A stretch of 64,000 nucleotides of DNA from Paenibacillus ihbetae (lineage in GTDB: Bacteria > Bacillota > Bacilli > Paenibacillales > Paenibacillaceae): positions 5,496,501 to 5,560,500 of the forward strand of contig NZ_CP016809.1 of the NCBI RefSeq assembly GCF_002741055.1, given 5' to 3'. This document shows positions 36,783 to 46,940 of this stretch, piece by piece. Below the pieces are notes generated by a model that saw only the letters and a program-made list of their open reading frames with translations, had not been told where the DNA came from and ran no database searches. A program made the position numbers and the translations under genes. The first letter of the stretch is position 1; every line of letters starts with the position of its first letter.

Positions 36783-37886
36783 ATGATGACGAACCGATAC
36801 CCATACCGTTATCCGGTGGATTTGCAGCTGTTTGCGGGGGAGAAGACGGAAAAAGCGACGCCGAAGAAACGTCAGGATACGCGCAAAAAAGGTCAAGTGG
36901 CCAAAAGTATGGAAGTATCGGGCGCATCGGTGTTACTATCCGCTTTCCTGTGCATGCTGATGTTCGGCGGATACATGAGAGACCATACGGTCCGGCTGTT
37001 TACGGACGTATACATAAACCGGCTCTCCATGGATGTAACGAAAGACAATGTCATGCAGCTTTTGGGCGAGTACGCCATTCAAATATTGCTGCTGCTCGCA
37101 CCGCTGTTTGTCGCTGTTTTTGTGGTCTCACTGGTCGTCAATTATATTCAGGTCGGTTTTCTCCTGACAGGCGAGCCCTTGAAAATGAAGCTCAGCAAGA
37201 TCGATCCGATCAAAGGATTCAAAAACATTTTCTCCATGAGATCCTTGATCGAATTTTTCAAATCCATATTTAAGCTGACGATCATCGGCTACCTCGTATA
37301 CACCACCCTTTGGGGGGCCAGAGCGGAATTCTCCTCTTTGTCGACGAAGAATCCGGATTCTATTTTTCATTTTGTAACGAATGTAACGATGTCGCTTGGC
37401 TTTAAGATCGGGGCTGGCCTGTTAATCCTGTCCGTCCTGGACTATTTGTACCAGAAGTACGAATACGAAAAAAACATCCGCATGTCAAAACAGGACATCA
37501 AGGATGAGTTCAAGAAAATGGAAGGCGATCCGCTGATCAAAGGAAAAATCAGGGAACGGCAGCGCCGAATGGCGCTTCAAAGAATGATGCAGGAGGTACC
37601 GAACGCAGACGTCATCATTACGAACCCGACCCATTTTGCGGTTGCGCTCAAATATGACGGTTCTACGATGGAAGCTCCGCAGATTATCGCGAAAGGCCAG
37701 GACTACATGGCCCTGCGCATTAAGGAAATTGCCAAGGAACACGGCATTATAACCATGGAAAACAAGCCGCTGGCGCGAGCGTTGTACCAACGGTCGGAGA
37801 TCGGGGATTCCATTCCCGGAGACCTGTTCCAGGCCGTAGCTGAAGTGCTGGCCTATGTATATAAACTTAAAGGTAAAGCGAAATAA
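36783..37886 (+). CDS. flhB: Flagellar export switch protein FlhB
   Basis: A 367-residue protein with about four membrane helices and a cytoplasmic C-terminal domain that carries the self-cleavage motif NPTH at residues 281-284. Cleavage between N and P lets FliK switch export from hook to filament proteins. The N-terminus KTEKATPKKRQDTRKKGQV is the usual charged leader. The ATG follows AAGGAGGAAG. Confidence 0.97.
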   Translation: MMTNRYPYRYPVDLQLFAGEKTEKATPKKRQDTRKKGQVAKSMEVSGASVLLSAFLCMLMFGGYMRDHTVRLFTDVYINRLSMDVTKDNVMQLLGEYAIQILLLLAPLFVAVFVVSLVVNYIQVGFLLTGEPLKMKLSKIDPIKGFKNIFSMRSLIEFFKSIFKLTIIGYLVYTTLWGARAEFSSLSTKNPDSIFHFVTNVTMSLGFKIGAGLLILSVLDYLYQKYEYEKNIRMSKQDIKDEFKKMEGDPLIKGKIRERQRRMALQRMMQEVPNADVIITNPTHFAVALKYDGSTMEAPQIIAKGQDYMALRIKEIAKEHGIITMENKPLARALYQRSEIGDSIPGDLFQAVAEVLAYVYKLKGKAK

Positions 37887-37910
37887 CTAGGGACCGGAGG
37901 CCTAAGTGCA

Positions 37911-39944
37911 GTGAAAATAAAAGATTTATCTGTCCTTGCGGGTGTCATTGGCATCGTACTCATGATGATTCTTCCGATCCCGATCTGGCTGCTGGATGTA
38001 CTGCTTATCATCAATATATCGGTGGCATTGATTATCCTGCTGGTGGCCATGAATACGAGGGAAGCACTGGACTTTTCGATATTTCCTTCCCTGCTTCTCA
38101 TTACGACCCTGTTTCGGGTTGCGCTGAACATATCGACGACCAAGCTGATTTTGTCCGAAGCCAATGCGGGTGAAGTTGTCGCTACCTTCGGCAGCTGGAT
38201 TGCCAACGGCGAGATCGCGGTCGGCTTCATCGTCTTTTTAATTTTGATCGTGGTCCAATTCATCGTCATCACGAAAGGCTCCGAGCGCGTGGCCGAGGTT
38301 GCTGCACGATTTACGCTGGATGCCATGCCGGGTAAGCAGATGAGCATCGACGCCGATTTGAATGCAGGGCTAATCAATGAGCAGCAAGCCCGGGAGCGCA
38401 GACGGAAAATCGAGCGGGAGGCCGACTTTTACGGCGCGATGGACGGTGCCAGCAAATTCGTAAAAGGGGATGCCATCGCCTCGATCATCATCCTGCTGAT
38501 CAACCTGATCGGCGGATTTATTATCGGGATTTCGATTCACGGCATGTCGTTTGCCGAAGCGTTGAGCACGTACTCGATCCTGACGATCGGGGATGGACTG
38601 GTCAGCCAGATTCCGGCGCTCCTCATATCGACATCGGCAGGTCTTATCGTCACCAGAGCTTCCTCTGAAGGAAATCTGGCCGAGGATTTGACAGGCCAGC
38701 TGTTCTCTTATCCGCGCTTGCTGTACATCGTTTCAGGTACCGTATTGCTGCTGGGATTGTTCACTCCGATTCATTTTATTACGACAGCACCCATCGCGCT
38801 TGTTCTGTTTATTGCAGCAAGGAGAATGCAGAACAATCTGGACCGCAAGCAGGTCGAGGTGGAGCAGATGGAAGAGGAGCAGCAGATCGAAGAGGTTCGC
38901 AGCCCGGAAAGCGTCATCAACCTGCTGCAGGTGGATCCGATCGAATTCGAGTTCGGCTACGGCTTGATCCCGCTTGCGGATACCCAGCAGGGCGGAGACT
39001 TGCTGGATCGGATCATTATGATCCGGAGACAATGCGCGCTTGAACTCGGCCTGGTCGTACCGGTGATCCGAATCCGCGACAATATTCAGCTTAAACCGAA
39101 TGAATATGTCATAAAAATTAAAGGGAATGCTGTCGGCGGCGGGGAATTACTTCTCAATCATTACCTCGCCATGAGTCCCGGCTACGAGGATGATTCCGTC
39201 ACGGGAATCGAAACGACGGAGCCCGCGTTCGGGCTGCCGGCGCTCTGGATCGACGAGGCGACGAAAGAACGGGCCGACCTGGCGGGGTATACCGTGGTGG
39301 ATCCGCCGTCCGTCGTAGCTACCCATCTGACAGAACTGATCAAGCGGCACGCGCATGAGCTGCTGGGGCGCCAGGAGACCAAAGCGCTGGTCGACAATAT
39401 CAAGGAAAGCTACCCTGTGCTTGTCGACGAGCTGATCCCTTCCGTGCTGACGATCGGGGAGGTTCAGAAGGTGCTCGCGAAGCTGCTAAGGGAGAAAATC
39501 TCCATCCGCGACATGGTTACGATCCTGGAGACGCTCGCGGATTACGGGCATTATTCGAAGGACCCGGATGTCTTAACAGAGTATGTAAGACAAGCGCTCT
39601 CGAGGCAAATCACCCAGCAGTATGCTCAGGACGGAGAGGCCATGAAGGTGATCACCGTCGGACCGCAGCTTGAGAAGAAAATCGCGGAGAGCGTCCAGCA
39701 GAGCGAACAGGGGACTTACCTGGCGATGGACCCTGTATCTACGCAGAGCGTATTCCAGAAGCTGAGCGAGCAAGTGAATCGGATAATCCAGATGGGACAA
39801 CAGCCGGTGCTGCTTACCTCTCCGGCCATCCGCATGTACTTGCGGCAGGTGATTGAACGCGGCATGCAGGATATACCGGTTCTATCCTACAGCGAGCTTG
39901 AGCCGAACGTCGAAATTCAAAGTGTCGGAGTGGTGAACTTATGA
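37911..39944 (+). CDS. flhA: Flagellar export gate protein FlhA
   Basis: A 677-residue FHIPEP-family protein, the same length as B. subtilis FlhA. Eight predicted membrane helices fill the first half, with the conserved ITTLFRVALNISTTKLIL and the loop FVKGDAIASIIILLINLIGG; the C-terminal cytoplasmic half forms the ring that receives export chaperones. The GTG at 37911 lies after GGACCGGAGG. Its TGA overlaps the flhF start (ATGA). Confidence 0.97.
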   Translation: MKIKDLSVLAGVIGIVLMMILPIPIWLLDVLLIINISVALIILLVAMNTREALDFSIFPSLLLITTLFRVALNISTTKLILSEANAGEVVATFGSWIANGEIAVGFIVFLILIVVQFIVITKGSERVAEVAARFTLDAMPGKQMSIDADLNAGLINEQQARERRRKIEREADFYGAMDGASKFVKGDAIASIIILLINLIGGFIIGISIHGMSFAEALSTYSILTIGDGLVSQIPALLISTSAGLIVTRASSEGNLAEDLTGQLFSYPRLLYIVSGTVLLLGLFTPIHFITTAPIALVLFIAARRMQNNLDRKQVEVEQMEEEQQIEEVRSPESVINLLQVDPIEFEFGYGLIPLADTQQGGDLLDRIIMIRRQCALELGLVVPVIRIRDNIQLKPNEYVIKIKGNAVGGGELLLNHYLAMSPGYEDDSVTGIETTEPAFGLPALWIDEATKERADLAGYTVVDPPSVVATHLTELIKRHAHELLGRQETKALVDNIKESYPVLVDELIPSVLTIGEVQKVLAKLLREKISIRDMVTILETLADYGHYSKDPDVLTEYVRQALSRQITQQYAQDGEAMKVITVGPQLEKKIAESVQQSEQGTYLAMDPVSTQSVFQKLSEQVNRIIQMGQQPVLLTSPAIRMYLRQVIERGMQDIPVLSYSELEPNVEIQSVGVVNL

Positions 39945-41374
39945 GAGTAAAAAGGTATATCGTCGACACGATGCCGGAAGCGATGGCGCAGATCCGGTCG
40001 GATTTGGGTGCGGATGCGGTCATACTGAGCACGAAGGACATTAAGGTAGGCGGTTTTCTAGGAATGTTCTCCCGCAAGAAGATCGAGGTCATCGCCGCGG
40101 TTGAACAGGAGGAGAAATTGAAATCCGCCGTCAAAGCCAAGCCGAAGCCGCCTGCAGCCGTGCCGAAGGCTGCTGTACCGAAGGCATACCAGCGCACAGC
40201 GGAAATCGCGACTCCTTCGGCAGCCGACCTGCCGAAGGCTCCTGCCCCGGAAGCGATACCGGCGGCGAAGGATTCCGCACAGGACGCGGATTATGTCCGC
40301 TTTGCCGAGATTATGAGCCAGGCCGCTGCAGCCGGGGAGGCGCAGGAGGTCCGGGAGGATACCCAGCCCCCGATACAGACGGCAACGGCTTCGGCCGAAG
40401 CCGCCTTCCAGGGCGCGAAAGCAGCTGCTGCAGCGCAAGGCAATTTGCAGACGCCTCCGGCTGAGCCGTTGAGCTCCCGCCTGGGCATCAGTGAATCGGA
40501 GCAGCGAGTGCTTGAGGAACTGAAGGAAATGAAGGAATGGATCGCCAAGCTGTCCCGGCATAATTTTGAAGCGAGACAGCTGCCGGAGCCGCTGGAGCCG
40601 TTAAGGGATCGCCTGCTTGGACAGGACGTTTCCGCGAGGCTCAGCGAGCAGTGGCTTGGGGCTGCCGAAGAAGCTCTGCGGGAGAGCGGGATGCAGCTTG
40701 GAAGCGAGCAGCTGCAGGCGATAATACGCGAGCGGGCGAAGGCTTTTATTGATGAGCGGATCGGAGGAGGCATTCAATCCGATACCCGGATCGTATACAT
40801 CGCCGGGCCGACGGGTGTCGGCAAGACGACAACGATCGCCAAAATCGCTGCAGAGCAGCTGTTCAGATATCACCGCAAGGTGGGCTTTATAACCTCGGAT
40901 ACGTACCGGATATCAGCGGTAGAGCAGCTTAGGACCTATGCCTCGATTTTGAATGTCCCGATGGAGGTGGTGCAGTCGCCGGGGGATATGCAGCGGGCGC
41001 TTCAAACGCTTCAGGACTGCGACCTGATCTTGATGGATACGGCCGGCCGGAATTATCGGAACGAGCTGCTCGTCTCCGAATTGCAGAGCCTCTTTTCCCA
41101 TTCGGAGCACAGCGAAACCTACCTTGTCCTCAGCCTGACATCCAAGAGCGGAGATATGATCGAAATCGCCGATCATTTCAGCAAATATGCACTCGATAAA
41201 GTCATATTCACCAAGATGGATGAGACCGGAAGCTTCGGCGCGATCTTCAATCTGCTGCATGCGCATAACCTGCGCCTGTCTTATATGACCAATGGTCAAA
41301 ATGTGCCGGACGACCTGCTTCTGGCAAGCAGCGATCAGCTGTGCGATCTGCTGCTGGGAGAATCGTGGTCATGA
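39941..41374 (+). CDS. flhF: Flagellar biosynthesis GTPase FlhF
   Basis: A 477-residue SRP-family GTPase with the P-loop GPTGVGKTT at residues 289-297 and the NG-domain stretches TSDTYRISAVEQLRTYASIL and LMDTAGRNY. It helps to place flagella at the right site in the cell. The B-domain linker (about 60-180) is Ala/Pro-rich and makes the protein about 110 residues longer than in B. subtilis. It is coupled to flhA and flhG by ATGA overlaps. Confidence 0.95.
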   Translation: MRVKRYIVDTMPEAMAQIRSDLGADAVILSTKDIKVGGFLGMFSRKKIEVIAAVEQEEKLKSAVKAKPKPPAAVPKAAVPKAYQRTAEIATPSAADLPKAPAPEAIPAAKDSAQDADYVRFAEIMSQAAAAGEAQEVREDTQPPIQTATASAEAAFQGAKAAAAAQGNLQTPPAEPLSSRLGISESEQRVLEELKEMKEWIAKLSRHNFEARQLPEPLEPLRDRLLGQDVSARLSEQWLGAAEEALRESGMQLGSEQLQAIIRERAKAFIDERIGGGIQSDTRIVYIAGPTGVGKTTTIAKIAAEQLFRYHRKVGFITSDTYRISAVEQLRTYASILNVPMEVVQSPGDMQRALQTLQDCDLILMDTAGRNYRNELLVSELQSLFSHSEHSETYLVLSLTSKSGDMIEIADHFSKYALDKVIFTKMDETGSFGAIFNLLHAHNLRLSYMTNGQNVPDDLLLASSDQLCDLLLGESWS

Positions 41375-42267
41375 CGGATCAAGCCCATTCGCTCAGACAG
41401 CTTGTATCTGCGCAGCGGAACGAGAACATGGGAACGCCTCCGAGGACCTCAGCCGAGAGCGCCAAGATCATTACGGTCACGAGCGGCAAGGGCGGTGTCG
41501 GAAAATCCAATTTCACGCTGAACTTTGCGCTTGCCTTGCAGTCGATGGGCAAAAAAGTGCTGGTGTTTGACGCTGATATCGGCATGGCCAATATCGATGT
41601 GCTCATGGGAGTCTCGTCCCGCTACAGCCTCTATCATTTGCTGCGACGGGAGAAGAGCATGGAGGACGTGATCCAGTACGGACCGGAGCGGCTCCCCTTC
41701 ATTCCAGGGGGATCCGGACTTGCCGATCTGTTCTCTCTCTCCGACTCGGACATGACTTACTTTCTTGATCAGCTAGAGCGCATATCGTCCGGCATGGATT
41801 ACATCATCTTTGATACAGGCGCAGGCTTGTCAAAAGAAAACATGCGATTCATTACATCGGCCGATCATTGTTACGTCGTTACGACGCCTGAGCCGACTTC
41901 CATCACGGATGCGTATGCTCTCATCAAAGTCGTGCATGGAACCGGGTCCAAAGTCCCGTTCAGCCTGATCGTCAACCGGGCCGGCGATGAGCAGGAGGCG
42001 CGGGAGGCCGCGGATAAAATCATGTTAACGGCCCGCCGCTTTCTGGATTTGGATATGCAGCTGCTGGGTTCGATTGCGGATGATCCGCATGTGGTGCAGG
42101 CGGTCAAGCGGCAGACTCCATTCACGATAGCGTTCCCGAAGTGCGATGCCGCAAGCGACATCAGACGGATCGCCCTTCGCAGCATGGCATCTCCCGCCGC
42201 TGCAGAGCCGGATGCGCCAAAGGGAATCAAAGCATTCATGCATCGCTTGCTCAAACGAACAAAGTGA
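41371..42267 (+). CDS. flhG: Flagellar number regulator FlhG (MinD-like ATPase)
   Basis: A 298-residue ParA/MinD-type ATPase, equal in length to B. subtilis FlhG (YlxH). The deviant Walker A SGKGGVGKS is at about residues 38-46 and FDADIGMANIDVLMG follows. The N-terminal ADQAHSLRQL-like activator segment (here TDQAHSLRQLV) is the part that stimulates FlhF GTPase activity. It controls flagellar number and pattern. The start is in ATGA overlap with flhF. A 94-bp gap to cheB follows with nothing recognised. Confidence 0.95.
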   Translation: MTDQAHSLRQLVSAQRNENMGTPPRTSAESAKIITVTSGKGGVGKSNFTLNFALALQSMGKKVLVFDADIGMANIDVLMGVSSRYSLYHLLRREKSMEDVIQYGPERLPFIPGGSGLADLFSLSDSDMTYFLDQLERISSGMDYIIFDTGAGLSKENMRFITSADHCYVVTTPEPTSITDAYALIKVVHGTGSKVPFSLIVNRAGDEQEAREAADKIMLTARRFLDLDMQLLGSIADDPHVVQAVKRQTPFTIAFPKCDAASDIRRIALRSMASPAAAEPDAPKGIKAFMHRLLKRTK

Positions 42268-42361
42268 TTCTTACATCAGGATTTTGCAAAATTGGATTCC
42301 AGCGCTCTTTGGATTTTTGCATCATCCTCACTTGGATAATTGGAACTGAGGTGGACTGATC

Positions 42362-43702
42362 GTGGTGCCCTTTCGTGTGCTTGTTGTGGACGATTCCGCA
42401 TTTATGAGAAAAATTTTCTCCGACTTCATCGAGCGAGACGCTCTCTTTCAGGTGGTCGGAACGGCTGAGAACGGGCAAGAGGCCATCCGGAAAGTGAAGG
42501 AATTAAACCCGGATGCAGTTACCCTGGACGTGGAAATGCCGGAGATGAACGGATTGGACGCTCTGAAATTCATTATGGAATTAGGGCCTCCGGTGATCAT
42601 GCTGTCCGGCTTGAATGAAGAAGGGATGAGGGAAACGATTCTGGCCCTCGAGGCCGGTGCGTTTGACTTCATACGAAAGCCTTCCATTACGAATGCGCTC
42701 GGGATCGAGCAGGTCGGGGAAGAGCTGATGAAGCAGCTGCATGCGGCGATGCAGGCCAAGCAGCGCCGAGCCTTATGGGAGGAGGAAGAGAGGGCGCGGC
42801 AAGCCGCAAGGCATCCATCCTCCTCTTCACGAGCTTCCAGGCCTCTCGGCAAGCTGCCGGATAAGAAGCCGAATGTGAAGGAACAGCCTCCGGTTGACCA
42901 TACTCGGACAAAGGCTGCCGAGGTCCATGCTCGTCAGGAGCTGCCTCCGGTCAGCAAGGCGAAACAGAGATTACGGGAGGTGCTTCCGGGCACTGACCCA
43001 TTGCAGCGGAAGCCCGACACTCCGGACAAACGCAGAAAGCCGGAGTCCGCAAAGCCTTCCGCCGCGGGGGCGGAGACCCGGCCAGCTGCAGACGTCAGTC
43101 CGTCCTCTTCGGCGGCGCTATCGGATCTCGTAGCCGTCGGCTGCTCCACAGGGGGACCGCGGGCGCTGAAGGCATTTCTGGAAGGAATCCCGAGCGGCTT
43201 TCCTGCTCCGATCGTTATCGTGCAGCATATGCCGCCCAAGTTTACGAAATCACTTGCGCAGCGCCTGAATTCCTTTAGCCGGCTGGAGGTGCTCGAAGCA
43301 GCTGACGGAATGGCTCTGGAGCCGGGAAAGGCTTATATCGCACCGGGGGGAAGCCATATCCGGGTAAAGCGCACCGAGAAGAACGGATACGTGATTGCAA
43401 CGAGCATGGATGAGCCGCGCAACGGCCATCGCCCATCCGTCGATACGCTGTTCGAGTCACTGCTCCCGCTGACGGAGCTTACGCGTCACGCGGTGCTGAT
43501 GACCGGCATGGGGAGCGACGGAGCGAGAATGATGAAGAAGCTCTATGATTCGGGCGTTAGATCCACCTTTGCGGAGAGCGAGGAAACCTGCGTTGTATAC
43601 GGAATGCCTCGCTCGGCTGTCGAACTCGGATGCGTCAATGATGTGTTGCCTCTGCAGGAACTTGCACCCAAAGTGGTTCAAGCTGTAAATAACAGAAAGT
43701 GA
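42362..43702 (+). CDS. cheB: Chemotaxis protein-glutamate methylesterase CheB
   Basis: A 446-residue two-domain enzyme. The receiver domain has D10-D11 and the phosphorylated D56; the C-terminal methylesterase has the triad S262 (GCSTGGP), H289 (QHMPPKFT) and D386 (GMGSDGA). It removes methyl groups from receptors and so adapts signalling. The linker between them (about 135-250) is charged, Lys/Pro-rich and clearly longer than in B. subtilis CheB (357 residues). The GTG at 42362 follows CTGAGGTGG. Confidence 0.95.
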   Translation: MVPFRVLVVDDSAFMRKIFSDFIERDALFQVVGTAENGQEAIRKVKELNPDAVTLDVEMPEMNGLDALKFIMELGPPVIMLSGLNEEGMRETILALEAGAFDFIRKPSITNALGIEQVGEELMKQLHAAMQAKQRRALWEEEERARQAARHPSSSSRASRPLGKLPDKKPNVKEQPPVDHTRTKAAEVHARQELPPVSKAKQRLREVLPGTDPLQRKPDTPDKRRKPESAKPSAAGAETRPAADVSPSSSAALSDLVAVGCSTGGPRALKAFLEGIPSGFPAPIVIVQHMPPKFTKSLAQRLNSFSRLEVLEAADGMALEPGKAYIAPGGSHIRVKRTEKNGYVIATSMDEPRNGHRPSVDTLFESLLPLTELTRHAVLMTGMGSDGARMMKKLYDSGVRSTFAESEETCVVYGMPRSAVELGCVNDVLPLQELAPKVVQAVNNRK

Positions 43703-43724
43703 ACTCAGGAGGAGGTGTCTCTCA

Positions 43725-45794
43725 ATGGACATGAATCAATATTTGACAATGTTTATTGATGAGTCAAATGATCATCTGCAATCATTAAATGAAAACATGC
43801 TGCAATTAGAAAACAATCCGGACGATTTGGGGATCGTGCAAGTGATTTTCCGGTCGGCGCATACGTTAAAAGGGATGGCCGCGACGATGGGCTTCGAGGA
43901 TCTCGCCTCGTTAACGCACCAAATGGAAAATGTGCTCGACCTCGTCCGGAATGAAAAGCTGACCATGCAGGATTATATCTTCGACACGCTCTTCAAAAGC
44001 TTGGACGCGCTTGAATCGATGGTGCAGGATATTACGTCCGGAGGTGACGGCAAGTCGGATGTGTCTTCGATTGTGGCCGCTCTCCAGTCTATTGTCCGCG
44101 GAGAGAGCCCGGCGCATGCGCCAACCGGAGACGTTAAAGGCGCGGATCAAGGATCGGCTTCCCATCCCGGAATCACGCTGGACGAGTTTCAGTACTCGGT
44201 GCTCGAACAATCAATTTCGGAAGGACATAAGGTTCTCTATATACAAGTGACCCTGCGAGAGGATTGCCAGCTTAAAGCGGTTCGGGCCTACATGGTATTC
44301 GAAGCGCTGGAAAGATCCGGAGAAATCGTGAAGACGCATCCGGACGTTCAAGACATTGAACAAGGTGAATTCGATCGCGTATTTTCGTTGTACTACATAA
44401 CCCAGCGGGAAGCCGCCGACATGGAGAGCCAGATCCTCGGCGTTTCCGAAATCGAGACGGCCCAGGTTGTCTCGCTGGATCATGAAACGCTCCAGCAAAT
44501 GGTACAACAGGCTGCGGCAGCGCTCGAAACCGCCAAGCCCGAAGCGCAGCAGCCTTCAGCGGCAGCCTCGGTGCCAGAGTCGAAGAGCACCCCTACACCC
44601 GCCAAGGAAGCGAAGGCTACGGCTCGAAGCGGCGGGGCGAACCCGTCCCGCACGATCCGTGTGGACATTGAACGGCTGGACGTCCTGATGAACCTGTTCA
44701 GCGAGCTGCTCATTGACCGGGTACGGCTTGAGCAATTGGCGAGCGAGGCCCAGAACCAGGAGCTGACCGATACCGTCGAGCATATGAGCCGGGTCAGCAG
44801 CGATCTTCAGAATATCGTGCTGAAGCTCCGGATGGTTCCCGTGGACACGGTATTCAACCGCTTCCCGCGGATGGTCCGGGACCTTGCGAAAACGCTCGAT
44901 AAAAAAATCGATCTCATTATCACCGGCGCCGATACGGAGCTGGACCGGACCGTCATCGACGAAATCGGCGACCCGCTGGTCCACCTGCTGCGCAATTCGG
45001 CTGACCACGGCATCGAACCTGTCGCCGACCGCATTGCCGCGGGCAAGCCGGAGACCGGCACGGTCCATCTGCGCGCCTTCCACAGCGGCAACAACGTTTT
45101 CATCGAGATTGAGGATGACGGCCGGGGGATCTATCGTGAGAAGATCTTGAAGAATGCGCTCCAGAAGGGGGTAGTTACCGAGGCCGAGGCGGAAGCGATG
45201 ACGGATGAAGAGGTGCATCAGCTGCTCTTTGCCCCGGGATTCAGTACGGCGGAGAAAATATCCGACGTATCGGGCCGCGGAGTAGGACTTGACGTCGTCA
45301 AATCCAAAATCGTTTCGCTTGGCGGCAATGTAACGATCTATTCGACGCCGGGGAAAGGAACCAACTTCTCCGTACAGCTTCCGCTGACCTTGTCGATCAT
45401 CGCCGCCATGCTGATCCGGATGGGCTCCGAGAAATATGCGATCCCGCTCTCGTCCATCGTGGAAACGGCAGTCATCAAGCGCGGTCACGTCAAAAATGTG
45501 CACGGCAGCCGCATGGTTCACTTCCGCGAGTCGATGATTCCGATTATTTCGCTCAGCAAGGTGTTCGAAGTACCGGATTTCGATGAAGAGCAGGAAGAAG
45601 AAACCGAGGTTGTCGTGATTCGAAAAGGCGATCGTCTAGCCGCGCTGGCGATCGATGATTTTATCGGCCAAAGCGAGATCGTGATTAAAAATCTGGGCAA
45701 ATACTTGCCGGCGATTCAAGGGATTTCCGGGGCAACGATCCTCGGCGACGGACAAGTTGCTCTTATTATCGATGCGAATGCGTTCATTAAATAA
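43725..45794 (+). CDS. cheA: Chemotaxis sensor histidine kinase CheA
   Basis: A 689-residue kinase. The phosphorylated H46 lies in RSAHTLKGMA of the HPt domain; a CheY/CheB-binding P2 domain (about 150-250), an Ala/Pro linker, the dimerisation helices, an ATPase domain with N box HLLRNSADHGIE and G box EDDGRGI, and a C-terminal CheW-like domain follow. It autophosphorylates under receptor control and passes phosphate to CheY and CheB. The ATG follows CAGGAGGAGGTG. Length matches B. subtilis CheA (672). Confidence 0.97.
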   Translation: MDMNQYLTMFIDESNDHLQSLNENMLQLENNPDDLGIVQVIFRSAHTLKGMAATMGFEDLASLTHQMENVLDLVRNEKLTMQDYIFDTLFKSLDALESMVQDITSGGDGKSDVSSIVAALQSIVRGESPAHAPTGDVKGADQGSASHPGITLDEFQYSVLEQSISEGHKVLYIQVTLREDCQLKAVRAYMVFEALERSGEIVKTHPDVQDIEQGEFDRVFSLYYITQREAADMESQILGVSEIETAQVVSLDHETLQQMVQQAAAALETAKPEAQQPSAAASVPESKSTPTPAKEAKATARSGGANPSRTIRVDIERLDVLMNLFSELLIDRVRLEQLASEAQNQELTDTVEHMSRVSSDLQNIVLKLRMVPVDTVFNRFPRMVRDLAKTLDKKIDLIITGADTELDRTVIDEIGDPLVHLLRNSADHGIEPVADRIAAGKPETGTVHLRAFHSGNNVFIEIEDDGRGIYREKILKNALQKGVVTEAEAEAMTDEEVHQLLFAPGFSTAEKISDVSGRGVGLDVVKSKIVSLGGNVTIYSTPGKGTNFSVQLPLTLSIIAAMLIRMGSEKYAIPLSSIVETAVIKRGHVKNVHGSRMVHFRESMIPIISLSKVFEVPDFDEEQEEETEVVVIRKGDRLAALAIDDFIGQSEIVIKNLGKYLPAIQGISGATILGDGQVALIIDANAFIK

Positions 45795-45849
45795 AGCAAG
45801 CTTCACCCGGTAAAGCGGCAGGCCGCATAATTTGAAGGAGGATTCAGTC

Positions 45850-46311
45850 ATGGGAGAAGAAATCAAGGTTATCGTCTTTAAGCTCGGCACTGAGGAATAC
45901 GGTATTGAGGTAGATAAGGTTCAAACGATTGAACGGATGATGCCGATTACGCGCGTACCGAAAACCTATGCTTTTGTAAAAGGTGTGATCAACCTTCGCG
46001 GCGTGGTCATCCCGGTTATTGACCTAAGGGGCCGCTTCGGTCTGCCCGAGGTGGAGCCGACCGATCAAACCCGGATCATCATCGTTGCGGTGAGCGATAT
46101 GCAGGTCGGCTTTATCGTCGATTCCGCAAGCGACGTCATCGACTTGAACACCGACAACATCGATTCACCGCCTGAAGTGGTCGGCGGCATCAAAGCGAAA
46201 TATCTCCGCGGTGTCGCGCGGGTAGGAGAGGAGCGCCTTCTGGTCATGCTGAATCTGTCCGAAGTATTGAACAAGAGCGAGATCATTCAGCTGGAAGGCC
46301 TCGAGGATTAA
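45850..46311 (+). CDS. cheW: Chemotaxis coupling protein CheW
   Basis: A 153-residue SH3-like adaptor that links receptors to CheA. The signature VPKTYAFVKGVINLRGVVIP and VIDLRGRFGL is present. The ATG at 45850 has AAGGAGGA 8 bases upstream; an upstream in-frame ATG overlaps that site. It lies 55 bp after cheA and 2 bp before cheC. Confidence 0.96.
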   Translation: MGEEIKVIVFKLGTEEYGIEVDKVQTIERMMPITRVPKTYAFVKGVINLRGVVIPVIDLRGRFGLPEVEPTDQTRIIIVAVSDMQVGFIVDSASDVIDLNTDNIDSPPEVVGGIKAKYLRGVARVGEERLLVMLNLSEVLNKSEIIQLEGLED

Positions 46312-46313
46312 TC

Positions 46314-46940
46314 GTGGAGCTGTTTAAGTATGGCAGGGAAGTCAAGATGGACGTGCTGAAGGAAGTGGGGAACATCGGTGCGGGCAATGCTGCAACGGCG
46401 TTGTCCCGCTTGCTGGACAAGCCCATCGATATGGCCGTGCCGAAAGTGCAGCTGCTTCCTTTCAAAGAAATCGCGGAAAGCGTGGGCGGCAGCGAGCAAG
46501 TGGTGCTGGCCGTCTTCCTGCGGGTGGAAGGCAGCGCGCCGGGCAATCTGTTCTTTATCATGAGCCCCGAAGCGGGAAAAAATCTGCTCCAGAACCTTGC
46601 GGGCATCGAAGTGTCGGAGGATGAACAATTCTCCGAAATGGAGCTGTCGGCATTGTGCGAAATCGGCAACATCCTGGCCGGCTCCTATCTGTCCTCGCTT
46701 GCGGATTTCACCAATTTATCCATGACGCCGACCGTTCCGGGACTGGCCATGGATATGGCGGGCGCCATATTGAGCTACGGACTCCTTCAATTCGGGGAAA
46801 TGGGAGACGATGCGCTCTTGATCAACACGACGTTTCTGGAAGGACAGAATGAAGTTGAAGGTCAGTTTTTCCTCATACCCGATCCGCCTTCATTCGCACA
46901 AATATTCGAAGCCCTGGGAGTGCCTTTAGAGCATGATTGA
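46314..46940 (+). CDS. cheC: CheY-P phosphatase CheC
   Basis: A 208-residue CheC-family protein with both phosphatase half-sites (KEVGNIGAGNAATALSRLL and ALCEIGNILAGSYLSSLAD), each with the Glu and Asn that attack CheY-P. With CheD it forms the Bacillus-type adaptation loop. The GTG at 46314 is close after the cheW stop with AGGCCTCGAGG as a weak site. It overlaps cheD by 8 bp. Confidence 0.94.
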   Translation: MELFKYGREVKMDVLKEVGNIGAGNAATALSRLLDKPIDMAVPKVQLLPFKEIAESVGGSEQVVLAVFLRVEGSAPGNLFFIMSPEAGKNLLQNLAGIEVSEDEQFSEMELSALCEIGNILAGSYLSSLADFTNLSMTPTVPGLAMDMAGAILSYGLLQFGEMGDDALLINTTFLEGQNEVEGQFFLIPDPPSFAQIFEALGVPLEHD